DNA of 64,000 nucleotides from an uncultured Pseudomonadota bacterium (GCA_903831455.1 CAIKXV010000197.1:1-64000); one strand, 5' to 3'. Shown: positions 30,503-40,876, counted from the first letter of the stretch. A program made the numbers and translations. The notes: generated from the letters alone by a model not told the origin.

Positions 30503-32635
30503 ATGTCGCGCCCGCGCCGGCGTGCGATGCTCGGGGCCGGTGCGCTGCTGGCAACGGCGCCGCTGCTGCGCACGCAAGCCGCCCCTGCGCCCGCGTCCGC
30601 GGCCTCACCCTCGCGCGCATCACCGCCAGCGCCCCGCTCTCCTGCCGCTCCGGCTGCCCCATCGAACGGGTCGGGGCTGTCTGGCTCCACGACGCCCTTC
30701 GCTCACGCCGACTTCGACCTCAGGCTGGAACCCGCAGCCCGAAGGCTGATCGGGCGAGTCGACTGGCGACTTCCCGTCGGCGGGCCGCTGTCGCTCGTGC
30801 TCGACCGCGCGCTGCGCATCGACGAACTGCTGCCCGGCGACGGACTCGCCGCCCCACCGATCGACCACGACGAGCGCGGTCGCTGGCGACTGCGCGTCGC
30901 CGCCCGCTCGCGCGCGGCGACGCTGCGCGTGAGATGGTCGGGCACGCTCGCCCCGATCGATCCGTCGATCGATCATCGACGCGTGCTGGGCGCGTTGCCC
31001 GCGATGCTCTCCGCGGAGGGCGGGTGGCTGCCGGCCGGCAGCGCCTGGTATCCGGAGCCGGGCGTGCCGTTCACCTATCGCGTTGCGGTCGAGGGTGGCG
31101 CGCAGCACCGCGCGCTGGTACCCGGGCGGATCACGGGCGCACTGCAAGGGACCGCGAACACCCGCGCCACGTTCGAGTCCCATGCACCCGAGGAGGGACT
31201 CACGCTGATGAGCGGCCCTTGGGTCGTGACGGTTCGCGAGCCGGCCACACCCGAGTCCCCGCGCCTGCTGACCTGGTTCACGCCGGCCACGCAGTCGCTG
31301 GCCGACACCTATCTTGATGCCGCGGGCGGCTTCATCGCACGCTTCGCCAAGCGCATGGGGCCCTATCCGTTCGATGCGTTCTCGATCGTGGCCGCGCCGC
31401 TGCCCGCCGGCTTCGCGCTGCCCGGCCTCACCTGGGTGGGCGAACGCCTGCTGCCCCTGCCTTTCATGCGCGGACAGTCGCTCGCGCACGAGATCGCGCA
31501 CAACTGGTGGGGCAACGGCGTGCGGGTCGACACCCGCACCGGCAACTGGAGCGAAGGGCTGGCGACCTGGCTCGCCGACCATGCGCTGCGCGCCGAGCAG
31601 TCCTCGCAGGCGGCGCGACGCATGCGCTGGGGCTGGCTGCGCGAGCAGGCGACGCTGGACCCGAAGCAGGACATGCCGCTGTCGAGGTTCCTGATGCGCA
31701 CGCAGGGGGCCTCGGCCACGGTCGGCTACGGGCGCGCGGCGATGCTCTTCCACATGGTCGCAGCCGACATCGGCGAGCCCGCCTTCGATCGCGCGCTGCG
31801 CGCGCTGATGGGCTCGCACCTGGGGCGCCGCGCGGGCTGGCGCGACCTTCAGGCCGCCTTCGAGCGGGCGTCCGGCCGTTCGCTGGAGACGCTGCTGCCG
31901 CCGATGACCGGACTCGTCGGCGCACCCACCCTGGGCCCGGTCAGCGCACGGTGGACCCCGGACACGCGCACCCTGATGTTGCGACTCGCGCAGCGCACGC
32001 CCTACGGCACCGCCGCGCGGGTGCGGGTGCGCACCGCCCAGGGCACGCAGGACGTGCAGGCGAGCCTCATCGCCGGGGCCGATCAGGTCCGGCTCGCGCT
32101 GTCCTCCGGGCTGGAGCCGCAGTCGATCCAGTTCGATCCGCAGTACGACCTGTGGCGGGCGCTGGCTCGGAGCGAGCAACCGGCGCTGCTGCGCGACGTG
32201 CAACAGGCCCCGCGGGTGCAATGGATGGCGCTGGCGCCGAAGGCGGACTGGGAGCCGATGGCGCGCGAACTGGCCACCCGCCTGCTCGAGTCCGCCCCGT
32301 CCGCCGCGCCAAGCGGCAGCGGCCGCATCGACGATGCGGTGCCGCTGCTCATCGCGGGCACGCCTGCGGCGGTGGCCGCGCTGGCGGCACGCGAGCCCGC
32401 GCTCGCGCGACCCGCGGATCTGGGCGAGCCCGGCGAAGTCGAACTGTGGGCCGCGCGCAGCGCGAGCGGCACCCCTCGCCTGATCGTGGCGGCCGAGACG
32501 ACCGCCACGCTGCAGCGCCTGCTGCCACGCCTCGCGCACTACGGGGGCGAGGGTTACGTGTCCTTTCGTGCCGGCCGCGTGGCGGCGCAGGGCGTCGGCG
32601 CGTTCGAGCCGCCGACGGTGGCGGTCTCGCGCTGA
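30503..32635 (+). CDS. M1-like gluzincin metallopeptidase, probable Tat/Sec-exported
   Basis: MSRPRRRAMLGAGALLATAPLL leader; LAHEIAHNWWGNGVRVDTRTGNWSEGLATWLADH. Confidence 0.88.
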   Translation: MSRPRRRAMLGAGALLATAPLLRTQAAPAPASAASPSRASPPAPRSPAAPAAPSNGSGLSGSTTPFAHADFDLRLEPAARRLIGRVDWRLPVGGPLSLVLDRALRIDELLPGDGLAAPPIDHDERGRWRLRVAARSRAATLRVRWSGTLAPIDPSIDHRRVLGALPAMLSAEGGWLPAGSAWYPEPGVPFTYRVAVEGGAQHRALVPGRITGALQGTANTRATFESHAPEEGLTLMSGPWVVTVREPATPESPRLLTWFTPATQSLADTYLDAAGGFIARFAKRMGPYPFDAFSIVAAPLPAGFALPGLTWVGERLLPLPFMRGQSLAHEIAHNWWGNGVRVDTRTGNWSEGLATWLADHALRAEQSSQAARRMRWGWLREQATLDPKQDMPLSRFLMRTQGASATVGYGRAAMLFHMVAADIGEPAFDRALRALMGSHLGRRAGWRDLQAAFERASGRSLETLLPPMTGLVGAPTLGPVSARWTPDTRTLMLRLAQRTPYGTAARVRVRTAQGTQDVQASLIAGADQVRLALSSGLEPQSIQFDPQYDLWRALARSEQPALLRDVQQAPRVQWMALAPKADWEPMARELATRLLESAPSAAPSGSGRIDDAVPLLIAGTPAAVAALAAREPALARPADLGEPGEVELWAARSASGTPRLIVAAETTATLQRLLPRLAHYGGEGYVSFRAGRVAAQGVGAFEPPTVAVSR

Positions 32636-32751
32636 ACCGGCGATCCGCGCCCCCGGCCGGGTCACCCCGGCACCGGACTCCAGTCCCGGCTGCCCCCTGA
32701 AGTTCGGGTCATGTCGGCCGGATCACGGCCGCGGGTTAGAATCGCGGGCGC

Positions 32752-32827
32752 GCCCCGGTAGCTCAGTGGATAGAGCAGCCCCCTCCTAAGGGGCAGGTCG
32801 GACGTTCGATTCGTCTTCGGGGCGCCA
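32752..32827 (+). tRNA. tRNA-Arg (anticodon CCT)
   Basis: Acceptor GCCCCGG/TCGGGGC, anticodon loop CTCCTAA, T-arm GGACG TTCGATT CGTCT, encoded CCA. Confidence 0.95.
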
Positions 32828-33197
32828 GAACTCTCCAGGCCTTGCGTCATCTCCCGAGGGCTTCGGAACATCGCCTGCCCACGTCGTCCCCCGAATGCCG
32901 AGGGTGGCGACGGGTCCCGCGCAGCGGAGCGTGTCGCGGCGTTCCGTTTGGCCGAGGTGCCTCCGCCCCTGAACGCCCGTCCCCGGCACGCGTTTGGTGT
33001 CCCTGCCTCACCGACGTTCCGCGGGCGGCTCGGTGGTGACGGGATCCGGCACCCGGGCCAATGCCGGCACGCGCACTCCCGTTCGCCGCGGGCCACCGCG
33101 AGGCGGCTGGGTCCCGGCGCAGGTCGCCGAGGGAATCGGGGCTGGTCGACCGGTATACTGGAGCACGAGCCGCAGCATCGCGGACAGGAGGGCGTTC

Positions 33198-34778
33198 ATG
33201 GGCTTCGACGAGACATGGGACGTCATCGTGGTCGGCTTCGGCCACGCGGGCGGGATATCGGCGATCAACGCCGCCGACCAGGGCGCGCGCACGCTGGTGG
33301 TGGAGAAGTCGCCCGTGCCCGGGGGCCTGTCGATCTGCTCCTACGGCGCGGTGCGCAGCGCGCGCGACCGCGAGGGCGCGTACGACTACCTCACCGCCAC
33401 CTGCGCCGGTCGCACGCCGGCTGCCGTGTTGCGTACGCTGGCCGATGGCATGTGCGAACTGGAGGCCTACGTCCGCGAACTCGCACGCGTGAACGGCGCG
33501 GTGATCGAGACCTCGATCGAACAGAACGCGAAGGCCGAGGCGGCGACTGACCCGTACCGGCGGCGCATCAGCGCCAACTACCCGCTGCCCGGCACCGAGT
33601 CGTTCTATCACACGTCGGTCATCGACGTGCCCGGCTTCGACGCCCGCGCGGAATACCCGTGGGCGAATGGCGCACCGAACGGGCCGAAACTGTTCAAGGT
33701 CGTGCACGACAACGTGGCCAGGCGCGGGATCGAGGTGCGGCTCGCCACGCCCGCGCAGCGGCTGGTCACCGACCCCGCGACCCGCGAGGTGCTGGGCATC
33801 GAGGTCGGGGCACCCGGCGCCACGCGGAGGCTCCGCGCGCGGCGCGGCGTGGTGCTCGCCTGCGGTGGCTTCGAGGCGAACGGGGCGATGAAGCAGCAGT
33901 TCTTCGAGGGCCAGCCCGTGCTGAACGCCGCTGCGCGCTGCAACGAGGGCGATGGCATCCGGATGGCGCAGGCGCTCGGCGCGGGCCTCTGGCACATGTG
34001 GCACGTGCACGGCGCCTACGGCTTCCGCCATACCGACCCGTCCTACCCGTACGGCATCCGGGCGAAGCGCTTCCCCGACTGGTTCCCCGGCGAGTCCGAT
34101 CGCCCTCGCCTCCCGATGGCGTGGATCCTGCTGGACCGCTTCGGGCGTCGGTTCATGTCCGAGTACCAACCCTACTCCCAGGACACCTGCATCCGGCCGC
34201 TGATGCAGCTCGACCCGGTGACCCAATCGTTTCCCCGCAACCCCGCGTTCCTGGTCTGCGACGAGGCTGGCCGGCGGCTGTATCCGCTGGGCAAGCCGAC
34301 CTCCAATGACCCCGGCATCCGCTACGAGTGGAGCGAGGACAACCTGCGCGAAGTGGACAACGGCATCCTCACCCGGGCAGCGACGCTGGAGGAACTGTTC
34401 GAGCGGCTCGGCCTCGACGCCGATGCCGTACGCGCAGGCGTCGCCAGCATCGCGCGCTGGAACACGCTGTGTGCAGCCGGGCGTGACGAGGACTTCGGCC
34501 GCCCGCCGGGTTCGATGCGGCCGATCATCGAGCCGCCCTTCATCGGCGCGCCGGTGCACGCGACCCTGTCCAACACGCAAGGGGGCCCGGTGCACGACGA
34601 GCACAGCCGCATCCTCGACGTGTGGGGCGAGCCGATCCCGCGCCTGTACGCAGCCGGCGAGATGGGCAGTGCATTCGGCCACCTCTACTTCTCCGGCGCC
34701 AATATCGCCGAGTGCTTCGTCACCGGCCGGGTCGCCGGGTCCGCGGTCGCGCGGGAAGCGGCCGGCGCCTGGGCCTGA
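33198..34778 (+). CDS. FAD-dependent oxidoreductase (fumarate reductase/succinate dehydrogenase flavoprotein-like)
   Basis: WDVIVVGFGHAGGISAINAADQGARTLVVEKSPVPGG; C-terminal GGPVHDEHSRILDVWGEPIPRLYAAGEMGS. Confidence 0.9.
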   Translation: MGFDETWDVIVVGFGHAGGISAINAADQGARTLVVEKSPVPGGLSICSYGAVRSARDREGAYDYLTATCAGRTPAAVLRTLADGMCELEAYVRELARVNGAVIETSIEQNAKAEAATDPYRRRISANYPLPGTESFYHTSVIDVPGFDARAEYPWANGAPNGPKLFKVVHDNVARRGIEVRLATPAQRLVTDPATREVLGIEVGAPGATRRLRARRGVVLACGGFEANGAMKQQFFEGQPVLNAAARCNEGDGIRMAQALGAGLWHMWHVHGAYGFRHTDPSYPYGIRAKRFPDWFPGESDRPRLPMAWILLDRFGRRFMSEYQPYSQDTCIRPLMQLDPVTQSFPRNPAFLVCDEAGRRLYPLGKPTSNDPGIRYEWSEDNLREVDNGILTRAATLEELFERLGLDADAVRAGVASIARWNTLCAAGRDEDFGRPPGSMRPIIEPPFIGAPVHATLSNTQGGPVHDEHSRILDVWGEPIPRLYAAGEMGSAFGHLYFSGANIAECFVTGRVAGSAVAREAAGAWA

Positions 34779-34964
34779 ACGCGCAACCACGGTGCCAAGG
34801 AAGCCACGGGCTGCTTCAATTGCCGATCCGCGGATGCCGGCTGATCGGCGTTGGCGCCATCCGCGACGACACCCTCTCGGGAGGCGACTGCATGGACGCT
34901 TGAGGCCGTGGGATCGGCCGCGTAGACTCGATCTCGCAGGATCCACGCCCCACGAGTCTCCCCG

Positions 34965-36170
34965 ATGACCGACCGCACCCGCCCGAATCGGGAACCAGGC
35001 GCGCATTCGCGCCACAAGGACACGATCGTCGGCCATGCGGCGCGCGACCCGCAGCGCTTCTCGGGCATGGTGAATCCGCCGGTGTTCCGCGGATCGACCG
35101 TGCTGTTCGAGAACACCGCCACCTACGAGGGGCGGGACCCGGACGACTACAAGGTGATGCGCTACGGCGTGCACGGCACGCCGACCACCTTCGCCCTCGA
35201 AGCGGCGGTGGCGGAGCTCGAGGGCGGGCATGCCGCCGTCGCGGTGCCGTCGGGGCTGGCTGCGATCACCGCGGCGTTACTGGCCTACGCGCGGCAAGGC
35301 AGCCACCTGCTGGTGACCGACACCGCCTACGGTCCCACGCGCACCTTCTGCGACCGTCGGCTCACCGCCCTGGGCGTGGACGTCGAATACTACGACCCGG
35401 CGATCGGCGCGGACATTGCCGCACTGATCCGCCCGCATACCTGCGCGGTGTACTGCGAGGCGCCGGGCTCGATGACCTTCGAGATGCAGGACATCCCGGC
35501 GATCGCCGCCGCCGCGCATGCGAAAGGCGTGCCGGTGCTGGCCGACAACACTTGGGGTACGCCCTACTTCTTCCGCGCCTTCGACCACGGCGTCGACGTG
35601 TCGATCCATGCGGGAACCAAATACATCGCCGGCCACTCGGACACGCTGATCGGCGTGATCGTCACCAACCCGGCGAACTGGCTGACCGTCCGGCGCAGCG
35701 TCGCCGACCTGGGCATGTGCGTGAGTCCGGACGACTGCTGGCTCGCGCTACGCGGCCTGCGAACCATCGGCGTTCGCATGCGTCACCAGATGCAGAGTGC
35801 GCTGGCCGTCGCCCGCTTCCTCGAGGCGCATCCCCGGGTCTCGCGCGTGCTGTACCCGGCACTGGAAAGCGACCCCGGCCATGCCGTCTGGAAGCGCGAC
35901 TTCGACGGTGCCGCCTCGCTGTTCGGCGTGGTGCTGAAGCCTTCGACCGACGCGTCGGTGGTGGCGATGATCGATTCGCTCGAACTGTTCGGCATCGGGT
36001 CGAGCTGGGGTGGGTACGAGAGCCTGGCGATCCGGGCGAAGATGATCACGCGCACGGCGACGCCGTGGAACCCGGAGGGGCCGCTGGTCCGTCTCCACGT
36101 CGGCCTCGAACATCCCCAGGACCTGATCGATGACCTCGCGCACGGGCTGTCGTTGCTCACGACGCAGTAG
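34965..36170 (+). CDS. metC: Cystathionine beta-lyase / Cys-Met metabolism PLP enzyme
   Basis: SIHAGTKYIAGHSDTLIGVI PLP-lysine region; ADNTWGTPYFFRAFDHGVDVS. Confidence 0.9.
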   Translation: MTDRTRPNREPGAHSRHKDTIVGHAARDPQRFSGMVNPPVFRGSTVLFENTATYEGRDPDDYKVMRYGVHGTPTTFALEAAVAELEGGHAAVAVPSGLAAITAALLAYARQGSHLLVTDTAYGPTRTFCDRRLTALGVDVEYYDPAIGADIAALIRPHTCAVYCEAPGSMTFEMQDIPAIAAAAHAKGVPVLADNTWGTPYFFRAFDHGVDVSIHAGTKYIAGHSDTLIGVIVTNPANWLTVRRSVADLGMCVSPDDCWLALRGLRTIGVRMRHQMQSALAVARFLEAHPRVSRVLYPALESDPGHAVWKRDFDGAASLFGVVLKPSTDASVVAMIDSLELFGIGSSWGGYESLAIRAKMITRTATPWNPEGPLVRLHVGLEHPQDLIDDLAHGLSLLTTQ

Positions 36171-36413
36171 ACCCACGGGAAACGCCGATGGCCTGCGTGT
36201 GCGGTGCGTCGCGTGTGCCTGCCGGGGCTGACGGTCGAGGGTCCACGGCTGATCGACAGCCCGCCAACCTCTTTCGCGCGGGGGGCCGACGCTGATCCAT
36301 TCCCCGGTCACCGCCATCGGGTCGCTCGGCTAGAATCCAGGCGTTGAAACCGCCTGCGGTTGGATACGACGTCGGCATGCATCGACGCGGCCGATGGCGA
36401 TCCTGGAGGATGC

Positions 36414-39161
36414 ATGGCCCGATCCCTTTCCCGGGCGGACGCCGCGAGCGTGCGTCGCGTGCTTCGCGTCGGCGACGCCGAGCACGACTACTTCAGCCTG
36501 GCCGAGGCGGCTGGGATCGGCCTGTCCGGGATCGAACGCCTGCCCTACACGATCAAGGTGATGGCGGAGAACCTGATCCGCCAGCGTGCGCTCGGCCAGT
36601 CCGGCCCGGAAGACCTCAACGGCTTCGTGCGGTGGCTCGCGCAGCGCGACGACCCTCGCGCCTCCGATCGCATGGAATGCGAGATCGGGTTTCGCCCGAC
36701 GCGCATGATGATGCCCGACTCCTCCGGTATCACCCTGCTCGGCGACCTCGCCGCGATGCGCGACGCGATGGTCGAGCTGGGCGGCGACCCGTCACGGATC
36801 AACCCGCAGATTCCGCTCGACTTCATCGTCGATCATTCGGTGATGGTCGAAGCGCAGGGACGCGCGGATGCACTGGCCTTCAACATGCAGCGCGAGTTCG
36901 AGCAGAACCGCGAGCGCTACGAGTTCCTGCGCTGGGGCAGCCGGGCGTTCGACAACCTGCGCGTGTTCCCGCCGGGCTCGGGCATCCTGCACCAGATCAA
37001 TCTCGAGTACCTCGCCCGCGTGGTGTCCACCGCCCAGACGGGAGGCCGCAGTCTCGCCTTTCCGGACTCGCTGATCGCGATGGACAGCCACACCGCGATG
37101 ACCAACGCGCTGGGCATCGTCGGCTGGGGCGTCGGCGGGCTGGAAGGCGGCACGGTGGCGCTCGGCGAGCCGATCTCGATCCTCGTCCCCGAGGTCGTGG
37201 GCTGCCGACTGGTCGGTCGGCTGCCCGCGGGCGCGACGGCCACAGATCTGGCGCTCACCCTCACGCAGGCGATGCGCCACCACGGCGTGATCGCGAAGGT
37301 GGTCGAGTTCTTCGGCCCGGGCGTGGACACGCTCACGCTGCCCGAGCGGGCGACGCTATCCAACATGTCGCCGGAGTACGGGGCGAACATGGGCTTCTTC
37401 CCGGTCGATGCCGAGACGCTCGCCTATCTGTCGCTGACGGGCCGCGCGCCCGGGCAGGTGGCGCTGGTGGAGGCCTACTGCCGGGCACAGGGACTCTGGC
37501 GCGACGACACGCAGCCACTGCCCGACTATGCACAGGTGGTGGAGATCGACCTCGCGTCGATCGAGCCCTGCATGGCCGGTCCGGGTCGGCCGGACGCGCG
37601 CGTACCGCTCGCACAGGTGCCGGCGGCGTTCGCCTCGTCGATCGCGCCAACCGCGCCCGACGCGTCCGCCCGGATGCGCATGCCGCTTCCCCGCATCGCC
37701 GACACGCTCGGCGACGGCGATGTGGCGATTGCGGCGATCACCAGTTGCACCAACACCTCGAACCCGATGGTGATGATCGCCGCCGGCCTGCTCGCCCGCA
37801 ACGCTCGGCGCCGCGGGTTGAAGCCACCACCACGGGTGAAGACCTCGCTCTCCCCCGGCTCTCGCGTGGTGGCCGACTACCTCGAGCGCAGCGGCCTGCA
37901 GGCCGACCTCGACGCGCTGGGCTTCCAGGTGACCGGCTTCGGCTGCATGACCTGCATGGGCAATTCCGGTCCGCTGGCCGAGGACGTGCACGCAGCGATC
38001 GATGCGGCGCAGCTCGCGACCGTGGCGGTGCTCTCGGGCAACCGGAACTTCGATGCCCGCATCCACCCGAGCGTACGCGCGAACTTCCTCGGCTCGCCCC
38101 CGCTGGTGGTCGCCTGCGCGATCGCCGGCTCCGTCATGCGGGACCTCACCTGCGAGCCGCTCGGCCATGATCCGCACGGCCATCCGGTCTACCTGCGCGA
38201 GATATGGCCGGATGCACGCGAGGTCCGCGAGGTGCTGCAGACGACGCTCGACGCGAGCCTGTTCAGCGAACGCTATCGCACCCTGCTCGACGGCACGCCG
38301 CAATGGCAAGCGCTGCAGGCGCCCGACACCGCGCTCCACGAGTGGCGCCCCGACAGCCACTTCATCATCCGCCCGCCGTTCTTCGAGGGGATACCCGCCG
38401 CGCCGCCGCCGGTACCGCCGCTGCAGGGGGCCCGCATGCTGCTGATGCTGGGCGACATGGTGACCACGGATCACATCTCGCCGATCGGCGCGATTCCGGC
38501 CGATGGACCGGCGGGTCGCTACCTGCAGTCGCTCGGCGTCGCGCCGAAGGACTTCGTGAACTACGCGGCCCGGCGCCTGAACCACGAGGTGATGGTGCGG
38601 GGCACTTTCGCCAACCTGCGCCTGCGCAACGAGCTGACGCCCGGCGTGGAGGGCTCGTCGACGCGCCACCTGCCCTCGGGCGAGGCAATGTCGGTACACG
38701 AGGCCTCGGAGCGTTACCGCTCCGAGGGCGTGCCGCTCGTCGTGGTGGCCGGGCGGGAGTACGGCGCCGGATCCTCGCGCGACTGGGCTGCCAAGGGCAC
38801 GCGCCTGCTCGGCGTGCGCGCGGTGATCGCCGAGTCGTTCGAACGCATCCACCGGTCCAACCTCGTCGGCATGGGCGTGCTGCCGCTGCAGTGGCCTGCC
38901 GGCACGACGAGAAAGACACTCGGCCTGGTCGGCGACGAGACCTTCGATATCGACGCGCCCGCCGCCGCACTGGATCCGCGCGTACAGGTACCCTGCACCC
39001 TCCACCGACCGGACGGCAGCCGCGTCGAGCTCCTGCTGACCTCCCGCCTCGATACCCGCCTCGAGGTCGGGTATTACCGCAACGGTGGCATCGTCCAGTA
39101 CGTGCTGCGCAAGTTCCTGCGCAGCGCTTCCACGACCCGGTCCGAGGAGGCCCTCTCATGA
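36414..39161 (+). CDS. acnA: Aconitate hydratase A
   Basis: AAITSCTNTSNPMVMIAAGLLARNA, TGFGCMTCMGNSGPL, VVAGREYGAGSSRDWAAKG. Confidence 0.95.
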   Translation: MARSLSRADAASVRRVLRVGDAEHDYFSLAEAAGIGLSGIERLPYTIKVMAENLIRQRALGQSGPEDLNGFVRWLAQRDDPRASDRMECEIGFRPTRMMMPDSSGITLLGDLAAMRDAMVELGGDPSRINPQIPLDFIVDHSVMVEAQGRADALAFNMQREFEQNRERYEFLRWGSRAFDNLRVFPPGSGILHQINLEYLARVVSTAQTGGRSLAFPDSLIAMDSHTAMTNALGIVGWGVGGLEGGTVALGEPISILVPEVVGCRLVGRLPAGATATDLALTLTQAMRHHGVIAKVVEFFGPGVDTLTLPERATLSNMSPEYGANMGFFPVDAETLAYLSLTGRAPGQVALVEAYCRAQGLWRDDTQPLPDYAQVVEIDLASIEPCMAGPGRPDARVPLAQVPAAFASSIAPTAPDASARMRMPLPRIADTLGDGDVAIAAITSCTNTSNPMVMIAAGLLARNARRRGLKPPPRVKTSLSPGSRVVADYLERSGLQADLDALGFQVTGFGCMTCMGNSGPLAEDVHAAIDAAQLATVAVLSGNRNFDARIHPSVRANFLGSPPLVVACAIAGSVMRDLTCEPLGHDPHGHPVYLREIWPDAREVREVLQTTLDASLFSERYRTLLDGTPQWQALQAPDTALHEWRPDSHFIIRPPFFEGIPAAPPPVPPLQGARMLLMLGDMVTTDHISPIGAIPADGPAGRYLQSLGVAPKDFVNYAARRLNHEVMVRGTFANLRLRNELTPGVEGSSTRHLPSGEAMSVHEASERYRSEGVPLVVVAGREYGAGSSRDWAAKGTRLLGVRAVIAESFERIHRSNLVGMGVLPLQWPAGTTRKTLGLVGDETFDIDAPAAALDPRVQVPCTLHRPDGSRVELLLTSRLDTRLEVGYYRNGGIVQYVLRKFLRSASTTRSEEALS

Positions 39162-40150
39162 CATCCACCCCAGCCGGCATCCCTGCCCTCGCTGCGGCCT
39201 GCTGCCTGCTGCCGCTCGCAACGGGGGCCCATGCGCAACCGGCGCAGCCGGACTACCCGACGAAATCCATCCTGTTCATGGTGCCGCAAGCGGCCGGCGG
39301 GTCCACCGACACGCTCGCGCGCCTGATCGGCCAGCGACTGGGCGATGCGCTCGGCGTGACGATCACGGTGGAGAACCGTCCCGGCGCCAACGGCATCATC
39401 GGCACCGAAGCGGCGCTCAAGGCCGCGCCCAACGGCGGCACGCTGGTGGTGAGCGGCACCGGCATCATGGCGATCAACCCGTCGCTGTATCCGAAGTTGT
39501 CCTACGACCCGGTGCGCAACTTCGCCCCGGTGGCCAACTTCGGCTACTCGACCAGCGTGCTGGTCGCGCACCCGTCGCTGCCGGTGAAGACCATCGCCGA
39601 GGTGATCGCGCTGGCGAAGAAGAAGCCGGGCGCGATCAAGTTCGCCTCGGCGGGCGTGGGCAGCACGCCGCACCTGTCGGCCGCGCTGTTCCAGCACATG
39701 TCCGGCGTGGATATCCTGCACGTGCCGTACAAGGGCAGCACGCCGGGCGTGAGCGCCACCCTCACCGGCGAGACCGAGATCATGTTCACCGGGGTGGCCT
39801 CGGCGCTGTCGTTCATCAAGGCCGGACGCCTGCGCGCGATCTCCATCAACGGCCCCCGGCGCAGCCCCGCGCTGCCCACCGTGCCCACGGCGGGCGAGTC
39901 CGGCCTGCCCGGATTCGAGGCCGACTTCTGGATCGGCCTGTTCGCCCCGGCCGGTGTGCCCCGCCCCCTGATCACGCGCCTCAACGCCGAGGTGAACCGC
40001 ATCCTCACCGCCGAGGGCATGCGCGAGCGGCTCGGTGAACTGGGCGTGGATGCGGTGCCGGGCACGCCGGAGCAGTTCGGTGAACTGCTCGTGCGCGACA
40101 TCGATCGCTGGGCGAAGGCGGTGCGCGCGGCGGGCCTGAAGGGGGAGTGA
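39158..40150 (+). CDS. Bug/TctC family substrate-binding protein
   Basis: YPTKSILFMVPQAAGGSTDTLARLIGQRL, VENRPGANGIIGTEAALKAAP; ATGA overlap with acnA stop. Confidence 0.94.
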   Translation: MTSTPAGIPALAAACCLLPLATGAHAQPAQPDYPTKSILFMVPQAAGGSTDTLARLIGQRLGDALGVTITVENRPGANGIIGTEAALKAAPNGGTLVVSGTGIMAINPSLYPKLSYDPVRNFAPVANFGYSTSVLVAHPSLPVKTIAEVIALAKKKPGAIKFASAGVGSTPHLSAALFQHMSGVDILHVPYKGSTPGVSATLTGETEIMFTGVASALSFIKAGRLRAISINGPRRSPALPTVPTAGESGLPGFEADFWIGLFAPAGVPRPLITRLNAEVNRILTAEGMRERLGELGVDAVPGTPEQFGELLVRDIDRWAKAVRAAGLKGE

Positions 40151-40160
40151 TCGGGCGTAT

Positions 40161-40187
40161 CGCCAGCCCCTCGCAGGGGGGCTGGCG
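40161..40187. terminator. Strong hairpin downstream of the Bug-family gene (possible bidirectional transcript end, no U tract)
   Basis: Perfect 10-bp stem CGCCAGCCCC/GGGGCTGGCG with 7-nt loop between convergent genes. Confidence 0.5.
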
Positions 40188-40303
40188 CGCCCGTACGCGA
40201 TCGGGTCCCAGGTGGTTGCCGGCGCAATGCCCCGAGGCGCACTGCGGCGGCGAGCGTGCAAGGGGAAAGCACGCTCGCGCAACGGCCGCCCTGCCCGGCG
40301 GCT

Positions 40304-40831
40304 TCATCGGTAGCGCTTCAGCCCGGGGGACGCACGTGCAACGGTCTGATCGCGTTGCCGTTTCCGCTCCTGGCGGTCCTGGTGCCGCAGTTGCAGCTGA
40401 CGGAGTCGCTCGTTGCGCCGCGCTTCGACGGCCTGCGGCGCGTCGTACTCGGCCCGCCGTCGCCCTTCGGCCAACACCGCTCGATGGTGCATCTGCATGC
40501 GGCGGAACATCTCGCCACCCCAGCTGTCACCCAGGATCCGAGCCGTCTCCGGCTCGCCGATGGCCTTGGCCGCGTGGTACAGGATGCAGCGGATGTATCC
40601 GTCGAAATACCCACGCTCCCATCGCTCGATCTCCACGTCGGCAAGGCCATGGAGGATGCGGCGCTGGACATCGGCTTCGTCCGCGGGCACGCCCAGGTGC
40701 CGGGTGGCTCGCATGAGCGCGCGCTGCAATCCCTCGCGAAACTCCGTTGCCCTGCAAAAGCAGAAGACACGCGTGCACAGGTTTCGACGTTCGGTCTCGA
40801 ACAGATAGTCGAGCAGCCAAGGGTCGGACAT
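40304..40831 (-). CDS. Hypothetical protein (175 aa), no family recognised
   Basis: Intact ORF MSDPWLLDYLFETERRNLCTRVFCFCRATEFREGLQ... with GGGAG upstream of ATG; basic, Arg/Gln-rich C-terminus. Confidence 0.65.
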   Translation of the reverse strand: MSDPWLLDYLFETERRNLCTRVFCFCRATEFREGLQRALMRATRHLGVPADEADVQRRILHGLADVEIERWERGYFDGYIRCILYHAAKAIGEPETARILGDSWGGEMFRRMQMHHRAVLAEGRRRAEYDAPQAVEARRNERLRQLQLRHQDRQERKRQRDQTVARASPGLKRYR

Positions 40832-40876
40832 GATCGGTCACTCCCGGAGGGGCCGGTGGGATCCGATCCGGATCGA

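Noticed and set aside
30620-32665. 681-aa minus-strand ORF
   Set aside because: Antisense to the M1-like peptidase with intact HEXXH; no supporting motif.
32752-33200. tRNA-Arg(CCT) as an integration site for a mobile island
   Set aside because: No integrase, no repeated tRNA 3' end and no mobile genes seen downstream.
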